From positions 1-12,305 of the forward strand of contig JAEWNJ010000086.1 in the NCBI GenBank assembly GCA_023392795.1: 12,305 bases of DNA, written 5' to 3'. The position numbers and the translations under genes were made by a program. Numbering within the stretch: position 1 is the first letter of the stretch; each line of letters begins with the position of its first letter. This DNA comes from Candidatus Cloacimonadota bacterium. Lineage in GTDB: Bacteria; Cloacimonadota; Cloacimonadia; Cloacimonadales; Cloacimonadaceae. Of the stretch, positions 1-8,224 are shown piece by piece. Under the pieces are notes generated by a model that was not told where the DNA came from, ran no database searches, and worked only from the letters and a program-made list of their open reading frames with translations.

Positions 1-1
1 A

Positions 2-25
2 AAAGGGCTGCCGGAGCAGCCCTTT
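2..25 (-). terminator. Rho-independent terminator of the 1727-residue surface protein gene
   Basis: A perfect 10-bp stem (AAAGGGCTGC pairing with GCAGCCCTTT, arms 2-11 and 16-25) closes a four-base loop. Read on the minus strand, it starts 37 bases after the stop codon at 63-65 and ends in a run of T. The run continues to the window edge, so its full length cannot be seen. The G+C-rich stem, short loop and position make an intrinsic terminator the best reading. Confidence 0.85.
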
Positions 26-62
26 ATGGAATCACGTGTAACGCTTAACGCGTCACCCGCGA

Positions 63-3000
63 CTATTTCATCATGATCATCTTTTTGGTGGAGCTGAACT
101 TGCCGGCGTTCATCTTGAAGTAGTAAACACCGCTGGATACAGCGCGACCGTTATCATCAGTACCGTTCCAGATAACAGTGTGGTTACCGGCATTCTTCAC
201 TTCATTGACCAGGCGGCGAACTTTCTGGCCTTTGACGTTGAAGATATCGATGGATACAGGAGAGTTATCTTTAACGGAGTAGCTGATGGTGGTTTCAGGA
301 TTGAAGGGGTTCGGGTAGTTGCCCTTCAGACTGGTTACGAGAGGAGTCACTTCGCCAGGGTTGGCACCGGGTCCGGTGATCTTTACATCATCCACGAAGA
401 AGATGAAAGCATCGTTGGATTCGCATTTGATAGCAACACGGATCTGCTGATTGGCATAAGCGGAGAGATCATACTCATACTCGGTCCATTCCACAGGAGC
501 GGACACATAGTTCGCGCCACTGATGATGGTGAAGTCTGCAGGAGCGGTTCCGGTAGTGGATACGCCGACTCTGAAGCGTTCCAGACCATAATCAGCAGTA
601 TAGGATTTGGCCCAGAAGGTCAACATGCCACCGCCGGGTATCTGCGGAGTGATCATCCAATCGTTGCTAGGAGGAGTTTGGGCTCCGAAGCTGGCAGCGT
701 ATTTTTGGCCACCGTGAGCAGTAGCTTCAGCAGTGGCAGGAGTGGTGGCACTTGGATTGAAGATAATGTATGCCATGGGACTCATGGAGTTCGGGAAGCT
801 AACGTTAGTTATTCCGAAAGTGGAAGCCTGATCAACGTCAACCAATACCCAAGGATCGAAGGTCAGGCTGAAATCAGCATAGCTTTCGAAACCATCTTCC
901 AATACAACAGTGCTGGCAGGAAGCTGGAAGTTCACGGTGGTGGTCTGGCCGGTCACAACCACAACGCCGTTTTGAGTGACGGCAGAGTAGTTCGGATGGC
1001 TGGCAGTAACACTGTGAGTTCCCTGAGGAATGTTCATCAGGCTGTAAGCACCGCTGGCGTTTGATGTGGCAGTGTGAGTGCCTACGGTAACGGTAGCACC
1101 GCTGATGGCCTGGTTTTGCATATTGCGTACGAAACCGGCAATGGTGCCAACTTCGGTAGCTTTATCCACAGTATTGGAGAAAGCGGCATTGGACATTGCG
1201 TTACCGGTGTAGACGGCTTTCACTGCCCATTTGTAAGTGCCATCAGACACGCCTGCCCAACCAGTATCCTGGAAGGCGGTAGCGCTGATGTTGTTCGCAG
1301 TAAGGCTGGTCCATGCGGCTTCATTGGATTCCTGGCCTTGCAGCAGACGCCATACTTTGTAACCTTCAAAAGAACGGTTGGGGTGCTGATCTTCAAAGGT
1401 GGTTCTGCTGAAAGTGGCGTTTTCGAATCTGATTAATTGAGTGGGACTACCCACCACAACCTCGTCCACGAACCAGACGTACCACAGACCATCGTTTGAA
1501 GGAGGATCTTCAGCATGCAGGGCAAGCTTGATCTGCTGTCCGGTATAGGCGGCAAGATCGACCACGACGGGAGAGGCATAATAGTTCCAACCACCGGTTT
1601 GAGCAGTGGCATCCCACAGAGTAGTCCAGGTGCCGCCATTGTCGGTGGAGACTTTTACATAGTAGTGATCCTGGTTGGTGGATCCGTAATAGATATAGCT
1701 CTGGAAGGTGAGGCTGGCATTACCAGGGCAGGCAAACTGCGGGGTAATGAGCCATTCATCCTGATGGTTGTAGCTCCACCACAGACCAGCTTGATATTCA
1801 CCGGCGTAGGGGGCCACGACAGGATCAAGAGGCACTTCGCCGATCTGGCACCAGGTAGGAAGCACACCAGTGGTTCCAGCAGCGCTGGTATCGGTGATTA
1901 CTTGTGTCCAATCTTCGGGCGGGAAGGTGTCGCCTTCAAAGCCTTCAGTGATGTCCACAGCGTTGGGATCCGGAGCTGTCCAGGTTACGTTCACGTTAGC
2001 ACCAGCTTCTTCAGCATTAACTGCTGAAGGAGGCAGGGTGATTTCGGTGAGGGTGAAATCAAGAGTAGTGGTCTGAAGTCCAACAATGACGACGCCATCA
2101 ACCACGCTGGGTTGATAACCGCCCATTGTGGCATTCACGCTATAGTTGCCGGCATAAACGGCAAAGCTATAGTCACCATTGACATCTGTAGTTCCGCTGT
2201 ATTCACCTGCAGTAACGGTTGCACCTTCGATGGCGATGCCGGTACCAAATTCGGTAACGGTTCCTTCCAGGATGCCCATCATGCCTTTGTGTAATTCAGC
2301 AGAGAAGATGGCGGGGGACAATACGTTGTTGGTGTACAGAGCTTTCACGGCATATTTGTAAACACCGGAAGGCAGCGGACCCCAGGCATTGTCAGCAAAG
2401 CTGGTCTGCCCATAGCCATTGGGAGGAGTGAGGGTTGTCCAGTTGGCTTCATTTGCCTGATCAGCAGCCAGTAAGCGATACACATGGTATCCTTGCAGAG
2501 AACGATCCATCGTAGCAGGTTTGCTTGTGCTGTGACCTTGATAGACCTGAGCACTGCGCAGGCTGGAGCTGTTTCCGCTTTCAGTTTTAAAACTACCAAT
2601 GGTGGTAGCACGAGGACCATCCTGCAGAGCAGGAAGCTTCACACTGTCCTTGGAAATAGCGATCAATTCGCCACGGTCGGGAGCGCTGAAGCCAACGTAG
2701 CCCTGGATGTTCCAGTTGTAGTTCAATGTAGGAGCGATGGTAAGCAGAGTTGACCATGCACCATCGAAGTACATCATGTTGCCAAAACCATCAATGGCAG
2801 GACCGGCATCGCTACCGGCGGGATATCCGCTGGTCACGTTGCAACGATAGCCAAACCACAGTTCTTCGGTTCCGGTGATCGGAACAGGATTATCAAGTTC
2901 AATGGTGTTATAGGTATCAAGAACAGGGGTGAAGGGCTGATCAACAACCATGGTGCCAGGAGTAGTGGGAGTTCCACCAGTCCATACGCGCAGAGAGAAG

Positions 3001-5246
3001 GTGCCAGCCTGAGCAGGCCATACCTTGAGGGCATGCAGGCTCATTCCGGCATAATCAGTAAGTGCGCTGGCAGGGAAACGGATGGCTACGTCAAAATCAG
3101 CAGCAGCACCGGTTCCGATACTGTCATTATTTTCACCGCTGTCATAGTGAATCCATTCGCCTGTACCACCGGGAACGGGAGCTTCCCAAGTCAGATTAAC
3201 ATGCTGATAATCCGTGGATTCAGTAGCTACAAGACTGTGCGGAGGGAAGGCAACTTCATTCACGATCACATCGCCCATGTTCACGTTTGCACCGGCAACA
3301 ACAACCTGACCTGAGGCTGCGGCATAACCGAGAGCCAGAGCAGTGTAGTTGTAAGTCTGGTTGGCAAACACGTTGGCAATGGTGAATTGGCCAGATGCAT
3401 TGGTGGTGGCTTCATAAGGTTCATAACCGCTGAGCGTAATGGTGGCATCAGCAATACCCACTGTGGGGGCATCACTGCCGACGATGCGGCCGGTAACGGT
3501 AACCTGAGGAAGCAGATTCAGCACAAAGTTAGATGTGGTGGCCTGATCTTCCACGATGGTTACGTTGTTGGTGACATCGATGTAGCCATGCTTGCTGGCG
3601 GTAACGGTCTGAGCTCCCACTGGTACGAAAGGAATATTGTAAGTACCATCGGCAGCGGTGATAGCTGTGAATACGGTTTGGTTTACAGCGACGGTTGCTC
3701 CGGCCAGAGGTGATCCACCGGAAGTAACGGTGCCGTTCAGGCTTCCCATGTCACTGACGGACATGAAGAAACGGGTGTTGGCACGGTTCATCGAGGTGGA
3801 ACCGGTGGTTCCGGTGCTACCGGCAGCGGTGTCACTTTGGAAACGCAGAGCGCTGTTGTAGGAAGTGGGGGTATAATATACCGAAGCGTTCTGAGTGTAA
3901 GTACCCGGGATAACGTCGGTCACTAATTCCACGATGAGGTTAGAACCGCCATTCCAGAAGAAGGGATTGCTAAACACATGCATGTTCCAGTCCGCGGTAG
4001 GCATATAGCTATCGTAGGTGACAACCGTGGTGTAATCGCCCTCTTCAAAGGTGGATGTGAGGGCGGTCTGATCGGTGTGCTTCAGCCGGATAGTGTAGTT
4101 GGGCATGGCAGAGCAGGTGTTCACAGCCTGTACGTTGAAAGCCATGGAACTGATGAGTCCGGGTGCGGCACCGGCAGCGTACATATCAGCAGCGGTGTAA
4201 AGATATTGCTGACGCTGGGCCTTGTAGAAGGTACCGTAAGGAGTGGGAGTACCGGTGGTTCCGTTGTAACCGGTACCGTTACCTACTTCCACTACCAGAA
4301 GTCCGGCTTCCATCACGTTTACTGTAAGATAGTTGGTTTCGTCATTGGCAGGGTTTTCGTCGCCGGCCATCACTACTTTACCGTAAAGCTGGGTTTCACC
4401 GATCACGGTGGGGGTCCAGGGTAAAGTAAACTCAAGAGTTTGCTGAGGGTTGATGGCGGTGCCGGGAACGCTGGCAATTTCCACGCCACCGGTTTTCATC
4501 AGTTTCACGGTGTAGTTGCTGACAGCGGTGAGGCTGTAGTTTTTCACGGAAACGGTGTAGTTCACGGTGGAGTTTACGTTCGGAGTGGTAGGACCGGTGA
4601 TGGTCATGCCATTAAGGTCGGTAATATCCAGGGCAGCCATGTTAAGCTGCATATTGGAACGGGTCATGGTGGTAGTACCGGTGGTGCCGTTGATCGCGCT
4701 CTCGGTATCACTCTGATAACGCAGTGAGCTGGCGAAAGTGGTCGGAGTCAGGCTTACGCTTGCGTTTTGAGCATAATTACCGGGGATCAGATCGGTCACT
4801 ACTTCGATCAGAAGGTTGGCAGCACCATCCCAGTTGAAGGGAGTGCTGAAGGTGTGAGTATTCCAGCCGGTTACGGGCATAAACTCGGCTGCCTGGAACA
4901 CTTCAGTGTAGGTGCCGGCTTCAAAAGTGGATGTCAGAGCAGTCTGAGTGGTTGTTTTCATCCGGATTCTGAAGTTGGGCATCGGAGTGCATTCGTTCAA
5001 GTTTTGAACATCAAACGCTACGGAGTTGATGTTACCAGGTCCACCACCGATATCGTTGAGCTCAGTAGCGAGCACAAGATACTGCTGGCGGAAGTTTTTG
5101 TACCAAGTACCATAGGGTGCGGGAGCTCCGGTGTAGGTATTAGTACCGGTGCCGTCACCTAAAGTAACTGTTACTTGGGCAAAGATGCTGCTGCAGAAAC
5201 TGATCATCAGAACTGTCAGCAACGTGAAAAGCAATAAGCGTCTCAT
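63..5246 (-). CDS. Large secreted multidomain surface protein with C-terminal type IX-like sorting domain
   Basis: This 1727-residue protein is predicted to be exported and surface-attached or released. Its job is probably adhesion or structural, and no catalytic site is visible. Residues 1-24 form a signal peptide (RR, then LLLFTLLTVLMISF, ending near FAQ). Next come two copies of a roughly 180-residue module (25-204 and 316-498) separated by a CARDB/APHP-like beta domain (205-311). Four Carboxypeptidase-regulatory-like domains follow (about 501-579, 582-665, 991-1068, 1368-1445). Two Fn3-like domains are each split by an insert: 668-694 with 917-985, and 1071-1095 with 1293-1362. The second insert (1100-1266, EGFEGDTFPPEDW to WFVDEVVVG) and the stretch 1448-1626 look like choice-of-anchor J (cleaved adhesin) domains. 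Residues about 1630-1727 form the FlgD-Ig-like sorting module (NYPNPFNPETTISYSV, WNGTDDNGR, SSGVYYFKM). An AGAAAGGAG Shine-Dalgarno at 5254-5262 lies 7 bases before ATG and supports the start. Domain names are from recognition by eye; the ligand is unknown. Confidence 0.93.
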   Translation of the reverse strand: MRRLLLFTLLTVLMISFCSSIFAQVTVTLGDGTGTNTYTGAPAPYGTWYKNFRQQYLVLATELNDIGGGPGNINSVAFDVQNLNECTPMPNFRIRMKTTTQTALTSTFEAGTYTEVFQAAEFMPVTGWNTHTFSTPFNWDGAANLLIEVVTDLIPGNYAQNASVSLTPTTFASSLRYQSDTESAINGTTGTTTMTRSNMQLNMAALDITDLNGMTITGPTTPNVNSTVNYTVSVKNYSLTAVSNYTVKLMKTGGVEIASVPGTAINPQQTLEFTLPWTPTVIGETQLYGKVVMAGDENPANDETNYLTVNVMEAGLLVVEVGNGTGYNGTTGTPTPYGTFYKAQRQQYLYTAADMYAAGAAPGLISSMAFNVQAVNTCSAMPNYTIRLKHTDQTALTSTFEEGDYTTVVTYDSYMPTADWNMHVFSNPFFWNGGSNLIVELVTDVIPGTYTQNASVYYTPTSYNSALRFQSDTAAGSTGTTGSTSMNRANTRFFMSVSDMGSLNGTVTSGGSPLAGATVAVNQTVFTAITAADGTYNIPFVPVGAQTVTASKHGYIDVTNNVTIVEDQATTSNFVLNLLPQVTVTGRIVGSDAPTVGIADATITLSGYEPYEATTNASGQFTIANVFANQTYNYTALALGYAAASGQVVVAGANVNMGDVIVNEVAFPPHSLVATESTDYQHVNLTWEAPVPGGTGEWIHYDSGENNDSIGTGAAADFDVAIRFPASALTDYAGMSLHALKVWPAQAGTFSLRVWTGGTPTTPGTMVVDQPFTPVLDTYNTIELDNPVPITGTEELWFGYRCNVTSGYPAGSDAGPAIDGFGNMMYFDGAWSTLLTIAPTLNYNWNIQGYVGFSAPDRGELIAISKDSVKLPALQDGPRATTIGSFKTESGNSSSLRSAQVYQGHSTSKPATMDRSLQGYHVYRLLAADQANEANWTTLTPPNGYGQTSFADNAWGPLPSGVYKYAVKALYTNNVLSPAIFSAELHKGMMGILEGTVTEFGTGIAIEGATVTAGEYSGTTDVNGDYSFAVYAGNYSVNATMGGYQPSVVDGVVIVGLQTTTLDFTLTEITLPPSAVNAEEAGANVNVTWTAPDPNAVDITEGFEGDTFPPEDWTQVITDTSAAGTTGVLPTWCQIGEVPLDPVVAPYAGEYQAGLWWSYNHQDEWLITPQFACPGNASLTFQSYIYYGSTNQDHYYVKVSTDNGGTWTTLWDATAQTGGWNYYASPVVVDLAAYTGQQIKLALHAEDPPSNDGLWYVWFVDEVVVGSPTQLIRFENATFSRTTFEDQHPNRSFEGYKVWRLLQGQESNEAAWTSLTANNISATAFQDTGWAGVSDGTYKWAVKAVYTGNAMSNAAFSNTVDKATEVGTIAGFVRNMQNQAISGATVTVGTHTATSNASGAYSLMNIPQGTHSVTASHPNYSAVTQNGVVVVTGQTTTVNFQLPASTVVLEDGFESYADFSLTFDPWVLVDVDQASTFGITNVSFPNSMSPMAYIIFNPSATTPATAEATAHGGQKYAASFGAQTPPSNDWMITPQIPGGGMLTFWAKSYTADYGLERFRVGVSTTGTAPADFTIISGANYVSAPVEWTEYEYDLSAYANQQIRVAIKCESNDAFIFFVDDVKITGPGANPGEVTPLVTSLKGNYPNPFNPETTISYSVKDNSPVSIDIFNVKGQKVRRLVNEVKNAGNHTVIWNGTDDNGRAVSSGVYYFKMNAGKFSSTKKMIMMK
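3753..4301 (-). repeat. Second copy of duplicated N-terminal module (residues 316-498)
   Basis: This is the second module copy, colinear with 4635-5174 and matching it over almost its whole length (for example PYGTFYKAQRQQYL against PYGTWYKNFRQQYL, and both containing QTALTSTFE). A CARDB/APHP-like spacer of about 107 residues separates the copies. The close match indicates an internal duplication within the gene. Confidence 0.8.
4635..5174 (-). repeat. First copy of duplicated N-terminal module (residues 25-204)
   Basis: This segment of the large surface protein encodes the first of two similar modules. Landmarks shared in order with the copy at 3753-4301 are GTGT, PYGT(W/F)YK, RQQYL, PG-I-S-AF, MPN-IR-K, QTALTSTFE, WN-H-FS-PF, VTD-IPG-Y, QNASV and QSDT. 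It probably folds as a beta sandwich. I know no named domain for it with certainty. Confidence 0.8.
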
Positions 5247-5467
5247 TGCGTTTCTCCTTTCTTTAGTTTCATTTTTTGGTGCATACCATATTTATCCCGT
5301 CTGCCATCGTGTTTATCAGGGAGACAGGAGATAAAAATCGACCGTTATCGAGGGGGTGTCATAGCTACATTTCCTCGGTGAATCTTCCGATGCAATCCCC
5401 ATGAGAATGCCCTTCTTGCAATGCATTCAGCCCATCCTCTGAGGTCATCCACGCTATGTGCTTTAAA

Positions 5468-5481
5468 GGTGTTTACACACC
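5468..5481 (-). terminator. Weak hairpin after clpB, possible terminator
   Basis: GGTGT and ACACC form a 5-bp stem with a four-base loop, about 42 bases past the clpB stop. On the minus strand it is followed by TTTAAAG, which is not a real T-run. It could be a weak terminator or chance. Confidence 0.25.
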
Positions 5482-5490
5482 AATAGTCAC

Positions 5491-5517
5491 ATATTACGTG
5501 TTCCAGAATTCTGTCAA
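5491..5517 (-). promoter_or_regulatory. Candidate promoter for the large surface protein gene
   Basis: On the minus strand, TTGACA (5512-5517) is followed after 15 bases by TAATAT (5491-5496), or after 18 bases by TATGTG (5488-5493). Neither spacing is the ideal 17. The pair sits directly after the clpB stop and would give a leader of about 240 bases before the ATG at 5246. The sigma-factor consensus of this lineage is not known to me, so this rests on resemblance to the general housekeeping consensus. Confidence 0.3.
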
Positions 5518-5523
5518 GCAGAT

Positions 5524-8106
5524 TTACACGTCGTGTGCCTGCATAAAAGCAATCCGCTGGGAATCAGGGTCGTAATCCATTTGTATCAAACCGCTTTCCG
5601 GAACCTCAGCCCCCAGAATCGCTCTGGCCAAACTGTCCTCAATCTCCTTTTGAATCACCCGCTTCAAGGGGCGCGCGCCAAATTGCGGATCGAAGCCCGC
5701 CTTGGCTATATAGTCCACCAGCCGCTCAGAAAAGATGGGCTTCAGGTCCCGGGCTGCCATGCGCTCTGCCAATAGCTGCAACTGCAGGCGTACGATGGCC
5801 TTGATCTGTTCCCGGTCCAGGCGGTGGAAGATGATGATGTCGTCCAGACGGTTCAAAAACTCCGGCCGGAAGTAAGTCTGTAGCACCTGCATCAGATGAG
5901 AGCGCAGGGTTTCCAGATCTCCTTCATGACTGAAGATCTCCTGACTGCCGATATTGGAGGTAAGGATGATCACGCTGTGTCGGAAATCAACCGTGCGTCC
6001 CTTGCCATCCGTCAATCTGCCTTCGTCCAGAATCTGCAGCAGCAGGTTGAAGACATCCCCGTGCGCTTTCTCGATCTCGTCGAAGAGAATTACGCTATAG
6101 GGTCTTCTGCGCACGGCTTCAGTGAGATATCCGCCTTCTTCATAGCCCACGTAGCCGGGAGGGGCACCGATCAGCCGTGCCACGGAATGGCGTTCCATAA
6201 ACTCGCTCATATCAAGGCGCAGCAAGGCTTTCTCGGTGTCAAAGAGGTAGGTGGCAAGCGTCTTGGCCAGCTCGGTCTTCCCCACTCCGGTGGGTCCCAA
6301 AAAGATGAAACTGCCGATGGGACGCTTCTCATCCGATAGTCCGCTCCGGCTGCGCCTGATGGCATTGGAAAGCGCAGTGATGCCTTCTTTTTGCCCGATC
6401 ACGCGCTGTGCCAGCACATCCTCCAGATTGAGCAATTTCTTCATCTCGCTCTGCGCCAGCTTGGATACGGGAATCCCGGTCCATTTGGAGACCACTTCCG
6501 CCACCAGTTCTTCATCCACCTGCTCTTTCAGCAAGGCTTCGCCCCTGTTTTTTTCCTTATCGCGCAAGTCCTCCAGTTCTTTTTCCCTCTGCACCAGTGA
6601 GCCATAGCGGATCTGGGCGGTCTTTTCGTAATTGCCCTCGCGTTCCGCTTTTTCTGCTTCGCTCTTCAGATGTTCGATTTCGGCTTTCAGCTCGCGGATC
6701 TTCTCTAGCTGGGCTTTCTCCTGTTCCCACTGCATTTTCAGGCGATTGCGGTTCTCGCTGATGGACGCGATTTCTTCCTTCACCTTGTCCAGGCGACCGA
6801 GGGAAAGCTTATCACTTTCTTTGTTCAGCGACAGCCGTTCAATCTCGAGCTGACGCAATCTGCGCTCGATTTCATCCAATTCCTGGGGCATGGAATCGAT
6901 CTCCAGACGCAGGCGGGAACAGGCTTCATCGATGAGGTCGATGGCTTTATCGGGCAGAAAGCGATCGGAGATGTAGCGCTCGGAGAGCGTTGCTGCGGCT
7001 ACCAGGGCATTATCGGTGATCTGAACTCCGTGATGCACTTCGTATTTTTCCTTGATCCCACGCAGGATGGAGATGCTGTCTTCCAGGGAAGGTTCCGCCA
7101 CTATGATCGGCTGGAAACGGCGCTCCAAAGCGGCATCCTTCTCGATGTACTTGCGGTATTCATCAATGGTGGTGGCGCCGATACAATGCAGCGAACCCCT
7201 CGCCAGAGCTGGCTTCAGCATATTGGACGCATCCACGCTGCCTTCCGCGGCTCCGGCTCCCACCACAGTGTGAATCTCATCGATAAAGAGGATGATCTTG
7301 CCCTCAGATTTTTCCACTTCGCTGAGCACCGCTTTCAGGCGTTCTTCAAATTCGCCGCGGAACTTCGCTCCCGCCACCAAAGCAGCCATATCCAATTCCA
7401 AAAGGTCTTTATCCAGCAGGTTTTCCGGCACGTCCCGATCCACAATGCGCTTGGCAAGGCCTTCAGCGATGGCGGTCTTCCCCACTCCAGGTTCACCGAT
7501 CAGGATGGGGTTATTCTTGCGGCGACGGGATAGAATCTGCATGGTCCGCCGAATCTCTTCATCCCTGCCAATCACTGGATCCAATTTATCCATGCGCGCC
7601 AGACGGGTCAGATTGCGGGCATACTTTTCCAGAGCCTGATATTTGGCCTCGGGATTTTGATCGTTCACCCGCTGATTGCCGCGTAGCTCTTTGAGAGCGA
7701 TGAGCAGTCTGTCCGCGGTCAGACCCATGCTTTTCAGGGTTTTTGCAGCTTCCTTGCCTTTATCCAAGATGCCCAGCAGGATGTGCTCGCCGCTGATGTA
7801 ATCATCACCCAGGCGGTCAGCTTCCTTTTCGGCAGCATGTAAAATGTCCAAAATCTCCTGCGCCGCGTAGGCCTGGGCACCGCTTACCCGGGGCAGACGG
7901 TTCAAAGCCTGTGAGAGCGCGGCCGCCAGTTCTGTCTCCGGTATCTCCAGCTTGGCCAGCAGCGGATGGATCAAAGCTTCCGGCTGTGCCAGCATTGCCG
8001 CCAGCAGATGCAGATCCCGAATTTCCTGATGCCCGTGATCGCCTGCCAAAGCCTGCATGGCGGAGATCAGCTCTTGTGACTTTATGGTTAAACGTTGAGT
8101 ATTCAT
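5524..8106 (-). CDS. clpB: ATP-dependent disaggregase ClpB (Hsp100)
   Basis: ClpB is a cytoplasmic hexameric AAA+ unfoldase that pulls polypeptides out of aggregates together with DnaK/DnaJ/GrpE. At 860 residues it matches the family length. Residues 1-145 are the Clp N-terminal double repeat. NBD1 has Walker A GEPGVGKT (204-211), pore-loop KFRGEF (248-253, Phe where E. coli has Tyr), Walker B LFIDE (273-277) and an ERR arginine finger (328-330). The coiled-coil middle domain spans about 405-530, which separates ClpB from ClpA and ClpX. NBD2 has Walker A GPTGVGKT (604-611), pore loop GYVGY (651-655), Walker B ILFDE (673-677), sensor 1 TSN (716-718), an arginine finger near Arg753 and sensor 2 GARP (810-813). 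No ClpP-binding IGF/L loop is evident, as expected. AGGAGGT at 8112-8118 lies 5 bases before ATG. All catalytic motifs are intact. Its neighbours are unrelated surface proteins. Confidence 0.98.
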   Translation of the reverse strand: MNTQRLTIKSQELISAMQALAGDHGHQEIRDLHLLAAMLAQPEALIHPLLAKLEIPETELAAALSQALNRLPRVSGAQAYAAQEILDILHAAEKEADRLGDDYISGEHILLGILDKGKEAAKTLKSMGLTADRLLIALKELRGNQRVNDQNPEAKYQALEKYARNLTRLARMDKLDPVIGRDEEIRRTMQILSRRRKNNPILIGEPGVGKTAIAEGLAKRIVDRDVPENLLDKDLLELDMAALVAGAKFRGEFEERLKAVLSEVEKSEGKIILFIDEIHTVVGAGAAEGSVDASNMLKPALARGSLHCIGATTIDEYRKYIEKDAALERRFQPIIVAEPSLEDSISILRGIKEKYEVHHGVQITDNALVAAATLSERYISDRFLPDKAIDLIDEACSRLRLEIDSMPQELDEIERRLRQLEIERLSLNKESDKLSLGRLDKVKEEIASISENRNRLKMQWEQEKAQLEKIRELKAEIEHLKSEAEKAEREGNYEKTAQIRYGSLVQREKELEDLRDKEKNRGEALLKEQVDEELVAEVVSKWTGIPVSKLAQSEMKKLLNLEDVLAQRVIGQKEGITALSNAIRRSRSGLSDEKRPIGSFIFLGPTGVGKTELAKTLATYLFDTEKALLRLDMSEFMERHSVARLIGAPPGYVGYEEGGYLTEAVRRRPYSVILFDEIEKAHGDVFNLLLQILDEGRLTDGKGRTVDFRHSVIILTSNIGSQEIFSHEGDLETLRSHLMQVLQTYFRPEFLNRLDDIIIFHRLDREQIKAIVRLQLQLLAERMAARDLKPIFSERLVDYIAKAGFDPQFGARPLKRVIQKEIEDSLARAILGAEVPESGLIQMDYDPDSQRIAFMQAHDV

Positions 8107-8131
8107 GGCTTACCTCCTGTTATCTAACGAC

Positions 8132-8159
8132 AAGATAAGAGGAGTAGTTAGGCTGTCAA
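8132..8159 (-). promoter_or_regulatory. Candidate clpB promoter
   Basis: On the minus strand, TTGACA (8154-8159) and TATCTT (8132-8137) are separated by 16 bases. This predicts a start near 8125 and a leader of about 19 bases including the AGGAGGT site. The -35 box directly abuts the T-rich tail of the upstream terminator. An inverted repeat (TTATCT at 8120-8125, AGATAA at 8133-8138) covers the -10 region. I see no CIRCE element, so HrcA control is not indicated. Confidence 0.5.
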
Positions 8160-8169
8160 GAAGAAAATA

Positions 8170-8192
8170 AGCAGTCTATCAGATAGACTGCT
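8170..8192 (-). terminator. Rho-independent terminator of the SGNH lipoprotein gene
   Basis: AGCAGTCTATC and GATAGACTGCT are perfectly complementary around one central base, giving a stem of about 9 bp with a five-base loop. On the minus strand it is followed by TTATTTTCTTCTT. It lies 32 bases past the stop at 8225-8227, and makes clpB a separate transcription unit. Confidence 0.85.
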
Positions 8193-8224
8193 AAGAAACC
8201 TGCGCCCTTACGGTAAAACCTACG

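Larger units (their letters stand above)
5247..5523. other. 277-base spacer between clpB and the large surface protein gene
   Basis: No coding region is supported here. The stretch holds the Shine-Dalgarno of the downstream gene (5254-5262), a weak hairpin just after clpB (5468-5481) and a promoter-like pair (5491-5517). Copies of TTTATC at 5291-5296 and 5312-5317 and an inverted GATAAA at 5330-5335 lie close to the downstream start, without an assignable role. Confidence 0.5.

Noticed and set aside
180..1064. Plus-strand open frame of 294 codons antisense to the large surface protein
   Set aside because: It lies wholly inside a clearly real minus-strand gene with recognisable domains, and its own translation has no domain or signal.
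8129..8138. TTATCTTGTC shared between the clpB leader and 9446-9455
   Set aside because: The two copies are in opposite orientation relative to their genes and in different positions, so a ten-base chance match is the simpler reading.
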